This document shows, piece after piece, positions 57,860 to 64,000 of a stretch of 64,000 nucleotides of DNA (its first letter is position 1; each line of letters opens with the position of its first letter). Source of the stretch: Actinopolyspora saharensis. Lineage in GTDB: Bacteria; Actinomycetota; Actinomycetes; Mycobacteriales; Pseudonocardiaceae. The DNA lies in assembly GCF_900100925.1 (NCBI RefSeq), contig NZ_FNKO01000002.1:496001-560000 (forward strand), read 5' to 3'. The translations under genes and the position numbers were made by a program. A model generated the notes under the pieces. That model ran no database searches and had not been told where the DNA came from. It worked only from the letters and a program-made list of their open reading frames with translations.

Positions 57860-58522
57860 GTGATTTTCGTGGAGACCGCCCAGCAACCCAGTTCCGGCCG
57901 CAAGCGAATGTCCAGGGCCGAGCGGGAGCAGCAGATCCTGCGAACCGCCGAGGAGGTGTTCGCCACCCGCGGCTACCAGGCTGCGTCGATGGACGACATC
58001 GCGCAGCGGGTCGGACTGTCCAAACCGATGCTCTACGAGTACTTCGGTTCCAAGGACGGGCTGCTGCTGGCCTGCCTGGAGCGGGCCAAGCGGGAGCTGC
58101 TGGAGTGCACCTCGGCCGCGGCCGCAGGCGCGAGCGACCCGGAGCAACTGCTGCACGACGGGCTGCTCGCCTTCTTCCGCTTCGGCGAGGAGCACGCGCG
58201 ATCGTGGGCACTGCTGCGCAACGAGTCGGCCGTTCCCGGGACGGGACTGGACACCGAGCTGGAGGCCGTCCGCAGGCAGCAGGTCGACTTCACGGCGAAC
58301 ATGCTGCGCAGTTCGCTACCGGCGACCGAGGAGTCGCGCCTGGAGGCCTTCGCCGAAGCGATCATAGGTGCCTGCGAGCGGATGGCGCTGTGGCGGGAGA
58401 GCCGCCCGGAGGTCACCCCCGAGAAGGTCACCGAGCACCTGATGGCGTTGATCTGGCCGAGCCTCTCCGGGGAGCTGGGACAGAAGAGCGAATCAACCTC
58501 GAACTCACACGATCAGGCGTAA
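57860..58522 (+). CDS. TetR-family regulator
   Basis: 220 aa. Helix-turn-helix REQQILRTAEEVFATRGYQAASMDDIAQRVGLSKPMLYEYFGSKDG (about residues 20-65 by eye), then a helical ligand domain. GTG start used; a second GTG three codons on (VETAQQPSSGRK) has AGGG at better distance. Divergent from the monooxygenase, which it probably represses until a hydrophobic inducer binds. Confidence 0.9.
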   Translation: MIFVETAQQPSSGRKRMSRAEREQQILRTAEEVFATRGYQAASMDDIAQRVGLSKPMLYEYFGSKDGLLLACLERAKRELLECTSAAAAGASDPEQLLHDGLLAFFRFGEEHARSWALLRNESAVPGTGLDTELEAVRRQQVDFTANMLRSSLPATEESRLEAFAEAIIGACERMALWRESRPEVTPEKVTEHLMALIWPSLSGELGQKSESTSNSHDQA

Positions 58523-58670
58523 GAGGTCAACAGCCGCTCAAGATCGTCTGCAGTGCTTCCGATGCGAGCGCGTAGGTCGATTGTCACGCCCGAACACGTC
58601 CCTCCGGTCGACGTGGTCTCGGCGTGTCGACGACCAAGCCCGTTACCTCGGATTTCAAGGAGTACTGATC

Positions 58671-59537
58671 TTGCGCCCCTGGACCACGCGCACGTTGAAC
58701 GCTGTTGTGGTGGCCGCGGGGTTCGCCGCAGTCGGAGCGGGGACGGCTGCGGCCGACTCCCCGGAGGCCACGACGCCGGACCTCGCCAAGCCGGACCTCT
58801 CGCAGGTGCCCGACGAGATCGGGTTCACCGCCCCGGTGGACACCTGCCAGAAGCCCGATGTCCCCGGTGAGCAGAAGGTTCCCTGCGCGGACACCACGCT
58901 GCACGCGAACGCGCCGAACCTCGTCAAGGAGGTCGGCAAGGAGATAACCAGGGCGAGCCACGGCCTGGCCAACGAGGTGCGTGACGAGGAGCCCGCGCTG
59001 GAGTCCGGCGAGGCGAGCAGGCTGCTCGGCCAGGTCGGGGCCACCACGAAGAAGGTCGACGAGCTGAGCAAGACCCGCCCCGAGGTCGGGGTCAACGTGC
59101 GGCCCGAGGACACCGGCGTCCTGAAGAGCAAGAGCGGCGAGGGCGAACTGCTCAACGCCGAGGTCGGCCCGCGCGGTTCGAACCACGAGGGCATGTCCGC
59201 GGCCGACACGGCCGTGGACGCCACTGTCGCTCAGGGTTACGAGGCCAAGCCGCTGACCAACCCGGTGGGCACCGTCACCCGGGCGGTGAGCGATTCCCCG
59301 CTGACCAGCTCGCAGAAACCGGTGGAACTGCCCGAGGTCGGGCACGTGGTTCCGGCCGCGAAGCAGTCCCCCGCTGTGCGCAAGCTGGACGACAACCCCT
59401 CCGGGGCCGTGCGTGACGCGGTCACCGGCCTGGTCAAGAACCCCTCCGAGACCCTCTCCGCGGGAGAGGGGACCAGCCTCGGCGGGCGCACGCTGCCCGT
59501 GGGCGACGTGCTGCGCTCCGCGGGAGCGCTGAGCTGA
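58671..59537 (+). CDS. Secreted actinobacterial protein of unknown function
   Basis: 288 aa with a Sec-type signal peptide (RPWTTR, then hydrophobic NAVVVAAGFAAVGAGTAAA, cleavage near residue 28). The mature part is Pro/Glu/Val-rich with few hydrophobic clusters and a single cysteine pair (C61/C71 region: DTCQKPD, VPCADTT). No family recognised. TTG start with AAGGAG eight nt upstream. A strong terminator follows directly, so it is monocistronic. Confidence 0.82.
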   Translation: MRPWTTRTLNAVVVAAGFAAVGAGTAAADSPEATTPDLAKPDLSQVPDEIGFTAPVDTCQKPDVPGEQKVPCADTTLHANAPNLVKEVGKEITRASHGLANEVRDEEPALESGEASRLLGQVGATTKKVDELSKTRPEVGVNVRPEDTGVLKSKSGEGELLNAEVGPRGSNHEGMSAADTAVDATVAQGYEAKPLTNPVGTVTRAVSDSPLTSSQKPVELPEVGHVVPAAKQSPAVRKLDDNPSGAVRDAVTGLVKNPSETLSAGEGTSLGGRTLPVGDVLRSAGALS

Positions 59538-59554
59538 AGCACCCCGAGCGAAAC

Positions 59555-59588
59555 GCCCGGGCGCGGACGAAGCAGTCCGCGCCCGGGC
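59555..59588 (+). terminator. Strong hairpin after the secreted-protein gene
   Basis: Perfect 14-bp stem GCCCGGGCGCGGAC / GTCCGCGCCCGGGC with a 6-nt loop, 17 nt past the stop, followed by TTGCTCG. Confidence 0.85.
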
Positions 59589-59683
59589 TTGCTCGTCCGA
59601 CCGAGTCGCCCGGTGCGGAGCCGCCCTCCGGCGCCACCGCCGAATTCCGGGAATTCCGGTCCGGAACTCCCGACCAAGAGCTC

Positions 59684-59861
59684 CGCTCCAACCCAGGTGC
59701 TTACGAGCCTGAGCAGTCGGCACCGGCGCGGGTTCTCTCGGGGTGCTCTCGCGAGGAAGGCCCGACGTTGTGTAGGTGGCTACCCGATGTCGGGCCTGGC
59801 CGCAGCGAGAGCCCGCGAGAGGTTCCGCCACGCAACCCGCCAAGCAAGAGGACCCGCCGAC
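59684..59861 (-). repeat. Hairpin repeat element, family A (copy 4)
   Basis: Core 59761-59794 (CCCGACGTTGTGTAG / CTACCCGATGTCGGG, loop GTGG), outer arms CTCTCGGGGTGCTCTCGC / GCGAGAGCCCGCGAGAGG, and tail GTGCTTACGAGCCTGAGCA. The core ends 73 nt past the fadB stop. It sits between fadB and the terminator of the convergent secreted-protein gene. Confidence 0.85.
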
Positions 59862-59867
59862 CATCCG

Positions 59868-62090
59868 TCAGGCAGCAGTGGCCGAAACAACTTCCCCATC
59901 GGGCTCACCCACGTCGAACACCTCCCCGGTGTCGGCCTTGGCGACCAGCGAGGCCGGAGGGTCGAACCTGCTGCCGTAGCGCTCGGCGAGTTCCCGACAG
60001 CGCCGCACGAAACCGCGCAGCCCGCCCGGGTACCCGTTCATGTACTGCACGACTCCTCCGGTGGCAGGCGGAAAGCCGATCCCGAAGATCGAGCCGATGT
60101 TGGCGTCCGGCACTGAGGTGAGCACGCCCTCGTCCAGACAGCGCACGGTCTCCAGCGCCTGAACGAACAGCATGCGTTCCTTCAGGTCGGTGAAGGCGAT
60201 CTCGGCGGGGTCCGTGCTGCCCGCGCCGAAGTGCTCGGCGAGCCCGTCCCACAGGCCGAGGCGCTCGCCGTCCCCGGAGTACTCGTAGAAGCCTGCTCCG
60301 GAGGAGCGCCCCCTGCGGTCGAACTCGTCGACCATCCTGTCCAGCACCGAGTCGGCCGGGTGCCCGGTCCACGTGCCACCCGCGGCTTCGACCGCCCGCT
60401 TCGACTCGTCCCTGATCTTGCGCGGCAGCGTCAGGGTGAGCTCGTCGAAGAGCTGCAGCACCGGCGCGGGGAAGCCCGCCTGGGCGGAGGCCTGCTCGAT
60501 CGAGGCGGCGGAGACTCCCTCCCCCAGCATCGCGACGCCCTCGTTCAGGAAGGTCCCGATCACCCGGCTGGTGAAGAACCCCCTGCTGTCCTGGACCACT
60601 ATCGGGGTCTTGTTGATCTGCCGGACGACGTCGAAGGCCTTGGCCAGGGCCGCGTCCCCGGTCCGCTCACCTCGGATGATCTCGACCAGCGGCATCTTGT
60701 CCACCGGGGAGAAGAAGTGCAGGCCGATGAAGTCCTCCCGCCTGCTCACCCCCTCGGCGAGGTGGGTGATCGGCAGCGTGGAGGTGTTGGACGCGATCAG
60801 CGCGTCGGCGGAGACCCACTGCTCCGCCTCGGCGTAAACCCGGTGCTTGACCTCGGGGTCCTCGAAGACCGCCTCGATCACCAGGTCGCACCCGGCCAGC
60901 TGGTCACCGCTTCCGGTCGGGGTGATCCTGTCGAGCACCTCGTCGCGCTCCCGCTCGGTGATCCGCCCCTTGCCGAGGTCCTTCTCGAGCACTCCGGCCG
61001 AGTACTCCTTGCCCTTGGCTGCCGACTCGGCGGACACGTCCTTGAGCACGACCTCCATGCCCGCCTTGGCGCAGACGTGGGCGATGCCCGCGCCCATCAT
61101 GCCGCCGCCCAGCACGGCGACCTTGCGCGCCGACCACTCGGGCTGCTGCTCCGGCCTGCTCCCGCCGGAGTTGACGTGGTCGAGGTCGAAGAAGAAGGCC
61201 TTGCTCATGTTCTTGGAGGTCTGCCCGCAGAGCAGCTCCACGAAGTAGCGCCCCTCGATGGTGAGCGCGGTGTCCACGTCCACCTGGGCGCCTTCCACCG
61301 CGGCGCAGAGGATGTTCCTCGGGGCTGGCAGGTCCGCTCCCTTGAGCTGTTTGCGCAGGTTGGCCGGGAAGGCGGGCAGGTTCGCGGCGAACTTCGGGTC
61401 GGCGGGGGTTCCGCCGGGGATCTTGAAGCCCTTCCGGTCCCAGGGCTGGTTCGCCTCCGGGTTCTGCCGGATCCACTCCTTGGCGCGCCGCATCAGCGTG
61501 TCGGTGTCCTCGACGAGCTCGTCGATCAGACCGAGGTCGCGGGCCTTGCCCGGGCGCAACCGCTGCCCCTGGGTCAGCACCCCGAGCAGGGCGTCGGCTA
61601 TGCCGAGCATGCGCACGGTGCGGACGACCCCACCGGCTCCCGGCAGCAGTCCGAGGCTCACCTCGGGGAAGCCGAAGCGGACCTTCGGGGCGTCCAGCGC
61701 TATCCGGTGGTGGCAGCCGAGCGCAATCTCCAGGCCGCCACCGAGCGCGGTGCCGTTGAGCGCGGCGACGACGGGAATACCGAGGGTTTCCAGCCTGCGC
61801 AGCTGTTGTTTGGCCGTGTTGCTCGTCTCGACTGTTCTGTCCACGTTCTCCGGACGGGCCTTGATCAGCTCGCGCAGGTCCCCGCCCGCGAAGAAGGTGC
61901 TCTTCGCCGAGGTGATCACGACGCCGGAGATGCGGTCGCGTTCCTCCTCCAGGCGCTGCACCGTCGTCTCCATCGAACGCAGGTAGCGCTCGTTCATGGT
62001 GTTGGCCTGCTGTTCGGGATCGTCGAGGGTGAGCACGACGATGCCGTCGGCCTCGGGCTCGTCCCAGCGAATGGTGCTCTGTTCGCTCAT
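59868..62090 (-). CDS. fadB: Fatty-acid oxidation multifunctional protein (enoyl-CoA hydratase / 3-hydroxyacyl-CoA dehydrogenase)
   Basis: 740 aa. N-terminal crotonase domain (1-190; FFAGGDLRELIKARP, NGTALGGGLEIALGCHH, GLLPGAGGVVRT) and a Rossmann dehydrogenase domain (about 345-640; KVAVLGGGMMGAGIAHV, SNTSTLPIT, GLHFFSPVDKMPLVEI). Performs hydration and NAD+-dependent oxidation in beta-oxidation. ATG encoding MSEQSTIRWDEP. 216 nt after fadA, same strand. Confidence 0.95.
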   Translation of the reverse strand: MSEQSTIRWDEPEADGIVVLTLDDPEQQANTMNERYLRSMETTVQRLEEERDRISGVVITSAKSTFFAGGDLRELIKARPENVDRTVETSNTAKQQLRRLETLGIPVVAALNGTALGGGLEIALGCHHRIALDAPKVRFGFPEVSLGLLPGAGGVVRTVRMLGIADALLGVLTQGQRLRPGKARDLGLIDELVEDTDTLMRRAKEWIRQNPEANQPWDRKGFKIPGGTPADPKFAANLPAFPANLRKQLKGADLPAPRNILCAAVEGAQVDVDTALTIEGRYFVELLCGQTSKNMSKAFFFDLDHVNSGGSRPEQQPEWSARKVAVLGGGMMGAGIAHVCAKAGMEVVLKDVSAESAAKGKEYSAGVLEKDLGKGRITERERDEVLDRITPTGSGDQLAGCDLVIEAVFEDPEVKHRVYAEAEQWVSADALIASNTSTLPITHLAEGVSRREDFIGLHFFSPVDKMPLVEIIRGERTGDAALAKAFDVVRQINKTPIVVQDSRGFFTSRVIGTFLNEGVAMLGEGVSAASIEQASAQAGFPAPVLQLFDELTLTLPRKIRDESKRAVEAAGGTWTGHPADSVLDRMVDEFDRRGRSSGAGFYEYSGDGERLGLWDGLAEHFGAGSTDPAEIAFTDLKERMLFVQALETVRCLDEGVLTSVPDANIGSIFGIGFPPATGGVVQYMNGYPGGLRGFVRRCRELAERYGSRFDPPASLVAKADTGEVFDVGEPDGEVVSATAA

Positions 62091-62306
62091 CGGTCCGTCC
62101 TTCGAAGACTCGGGGTTGACTGGTCCGCGCCGAGCGCGGCCTCGACCCCGCACCTGGGTGCTGGGGATCGGCGCGCGATTCGGGCGGGGTGCTGGTGCTC
62201 GTCGTGGAGCGGCGTTGACCGCGAGGTCACCGCTGGGGGACTGCTCGGTGCTGCTTCCCGCGCAGCGGGGCCTCTCGGTGACGACCGCGCCGGACGAGCG
62301 CAGGTC

Positions 62307-63524
62307 TCACTCGGTGACGCGCTCGACGATCGTGGCTATTCCCATGCCGCCCCCGATGCACAGGGTGGCCAGCCCGTAGCGCTGGCCGCGGCGTTCGAGC
62401 TCGTCGACCAGCGTGCCGAGGATCATCGCCCCGGTGGCGCCGAGCGGGTGTCCCATCGCGATCGCCCCGCCGTTGACGTTGACCTTCTCGTGCGGGACTC
62501 CGAAGTCCTTCATGAACTTCAGCGGCACCGCGGCGAAGGCCTCGTTGATCTCGACGAGGTCGATGTCTCCGATGTCCATTTCGGCCTTGCCCAGCGCCTT
62601 GCGCACGGCAGGTCCCGGACCGGTCAGCATGATCGTCGGATCGCCCCCGCTCAGCGCGGCGGAGACGATCCGCGCCCGCGGGCGCATTCCGCTCCGCTCG
62701 CCGAACTTCCTGCCCCCGACCAGCGTGAGCGCCGCTCCGTCGACGATGCCCGAGGAGTTGCCCGGGGTGTGCACGTGGTTGATCCGCTCCACCCAGTGGT
62801 ACTTCTGCAGCGCGACCGCGTCGAAGCCGCCCATGTCGCCGATCCCGGCGAAGGAGGGTTCCAGCCCGGCGAGCCCTTCGGTGGTCGTGCTCGGGCGCAC
62901 GTGCTCGTCGCGGTCCAGCACCGTCATCCCGTTGCGGTCGGTGACCGGTACGACCGATTCGGAGAAGCGGCCGTCGGCCCAGGCCTTGGCGGCGCGGGTC
63001 TGGGACTCCGCGGCGAAGGCGTCCACCGTCTCCCTGTCGAAGCCTTCGAGGGTCGCGATCAGGTCGGCCCCGATCCCCTGCGGGACGAAGGAGGTGTCGA
63101 GGTTGGTCTCGGGGTCCATGGCCCAGGCTCCGCCGTCGGTGCCCAGCGGGATGCGGGACATGGACTCCACTCCGCCCGCCAGCACGGCGTCCTCCCAGCC
63201 GGAGCGCACCTTCTGGGCGGCTGTGTTCACGGCTTCCAGACCGGAGGCGCAGAAGCGGTTGAGCTGGACACCGCTCACCGTTTCCGGCAGTCCCGCGGCG
63301 AGCGCGGCCGATTTGGCCAGGTCACCGCCCTGATCACCCACCGGGGTGACGACTCCGAGCACCAGATCGTCGAGCACCTCCGGGTCCAGGTTCGGGTGGC
63401 GCCGACGCAGCTCCTCCACGAGCCCGACCACGAGACTGATGGGTTTCGTCCCGTACAGCGCACCGGTTTTCTTGCCGCGACCGCGCGGTGTGCGGATCGC
63501 ATCGTAGACAAACGCCTCGGACAT
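62307..63524 (-). CDS. fadA: Acetyl-CoA C-acyltransferase (3-ketoacyl-CoA thiolase)
   Basis: 405-aa thiolase that cleaves 3-ketoacyl-CoA to acetyl-CoA. Nucleophilic cysteine in [21 protein letters not shown] and the histidine in [15 protein letters not shown], second cysteine in LCIGGGMG. Partner of the downstream fadB. The promoter region carries a 7-bp-arm palindrome. Confidence 0.96.
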   Translation of the reverse strand: MSEAFVYDAIRTPRGRGKKTGALYGTKPISLVVGLVEELRRRHPNLDPEVLDDLVLGVVTPVGDQGGDLAKSAALAAGLPETVSGVQLNRFCASGLEAVNTAAQKVRSGWEDAVLAGGVESMSRIPLGTDGGAWAMDPETNLDTSFVPQGIGADLIATLEGFDRETVDAFAAESQTRAAKAWADGRFSESVVPVTDRNGMTVLDRDEHVRPSTTTEGLAGLEPSFAGIGDMGGFDAVALQKYHWVERINHVHTPGNSSGIVDGAALTLVGGRKFGERSGMRPRARIVSAALSGGDPTIMLTGPGPAVRKALGKAEMDIGDIDLVEINEAFAAVPLKFMKDFGVPHEKVNVNGGAIAMGHPLGATGAMILGTLVDELERRGQRYGLATLCIGGGMGIATIVERVTE

Positions 63525-63565
63525 GTGCGGGGTGCCTCCTCGTTGCGGCGGTCCTCCATGAAGAG

Positions 63566-63591
63566 TGTGACACCAACACTGTCACAGTCAA
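63566..63591 (-). promoter_or_regulatory. fadA promoter with palindromic operator
   Basis: TGTGACA-N7-TGTCACA (63566-63586), perfect 7-bp arms, 42 nt before the fadA start. On the minus strand a -35-like TTGACT (63591-63586) precedes it and a weak CACACT could be the -10, placing the dyad in the spacer. A fatty-acid-responsive TetR or GntR repressor is the likely type. Confidence 0.55.
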
Positions 63592-63717
63592 TGGAGAGCG
63601 CTCGTGCGGGTGTCGCCCGCGGCCACCTCCCGCACGAGGCCCGCCCCGGCCGGGCGCGGGCCGCCGGAGTTTCCACCGTGCAGCGCCCGCACCAACCGAA
63701 CCGCCGCACCCGAACGC

Positions 63718-64000
63718 CTACGGGAGCATCCAGCTCAGCACCGGGGTGGACTGCAGGTAGACCAGCAGGCACATCGCGACCAGGAAGCCGAGGCTCCACG
63801 GCAGCACCCTGCGGAAGATGTCGCCCTCCCCGCCGGTCATCCCCACCGCTCCCGCGGCGATGGCCAGGTTCTGCGGCGAGATCATCTTGCCGAGCACCCC
63901 TCCGGATCCGTTGGCGGCCGCGGCGAGCACCGGATCGATCCCCGCCTTGTTGGCCGCCGTCACCTGCAGGGCGCCGAACAGCGAGTTGGAGGAGGTGTCC
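63718..64000 (-). CDS. L-lactate permease, C-terminal end (cut by window edge)
   Basis: Last 93 residues of an LctP/LldP-family permease: SLFGALQVTAANKAG, LAAAANGSGGVLGKMISPQN and a final transmembrane helix near the C-terminus (PWSLGFLVAMCLLVYLQ). These blocks are strongly conserved in lactate permeases. The start and most of the gene lie to the right of the window. Confidence 0.9.
   Translation of the reverse strand, partial: DTSSNSLFGALQVTAANKAGIDPVLAAAANGSGGVLGKMISPQNLAIAAGAVGMTGGEGDIFRRVLPWSLGFLVAMCLLVYLQSTPVLSWMLP

Noticed and set aside
49342-58522. Secondary-metabolite gene cluster (MFS exporter, monooxygenase, regulators)
   Set aside because: No PKS, NRPS, terpene or RiPP core enzyme; the genes separate into independent units with their own regulators.

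Overview
The window is chromosomal DNA of a high-G+C actinomycete (roughly 70 % G+C by eye). Actinobacterial gene order (argS-lysA-hom-thrC-thrB-rho-rpmE-prfA-prmC), a mycothiol-dependent enzyme family, many GTG/TTG starts and an actinobacterial Rho with a long disordered insert point to the Actinomycetales; an Actinopolyspora/Saccharopolyspora-type member of the Pseudonocardiales is my best guess, not proven. No rRNA, transposase, phage or CRISPR locus is visible.

Layout. 1-12.0 kb is a housekeeping block on the minus strand: argS, lysA, the coupled threonine genes hom-thrC-thrB, then rho, rpmE, prfA and the 5' part of prmC. A tRNA-Arg(CCG) faces away from argS. 12.6-16.5 kb holds a mycothiol-type isomerase homologue, cyanase (cynS) and a PAS-PAS-GGDEF-EAL protein. 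16.7-21.4 kb is a complete ureABCFGD operon without ureE, followed by a patatin-like lipase and the ribosome-rescue factor ArfB.

23.4-39.2 kb is a sugar-acid catabolic island. One half (gntP-type permease, glucarate dehydratase, semialdehyde dehydrogenase, KdgD, divergent LysR regulator) is the non-phosphorylating route from glucarate to 2-oxoglutarate. The other half (aldehyde dehydrogenase, frameshifted zinc alcohol dehydrogenase, mandelate-racemase-type dehydratase, an unassigned protein, IclR regulator, small membrane protein, SSS symporter) has an unknown substrate and shares a repeated composite operator.

39.4-49.3 kb carries a VOC protein, a serine hydrolase, a cobalamin riboswitch controlling metE, a CPBP protease, a class A penicillin-binding protein, and a small helical protein ending in an amyloid-motif-like tail. 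49.3-55.0 kb is a divergent unit: GntR regulator plus MFS exporter, facing an NRAMP-like transporter with pxpABC (5-oxoprolinase). 55-64 kb has a low-complexity coiled-coil protein, a Baeyer-Villiger-type monooxygenase with divergent TetR, a secreted protein, the fadB/fadA beta-oxidation pair and the end of a lactate permease.

The most striking unexplained structure is a dispersed, hairpin-forming intergenic repeat (five full copies, one diverged copy, several fragments). It lies just past gene 3' ends in a fixed orientation, its core hairpin sits 73-77 nt beyond the stop codon in four cases, it shows compensatory base-pair changes, and it supplies the last codons of one gene. A second small repeat family sits in comparable places.
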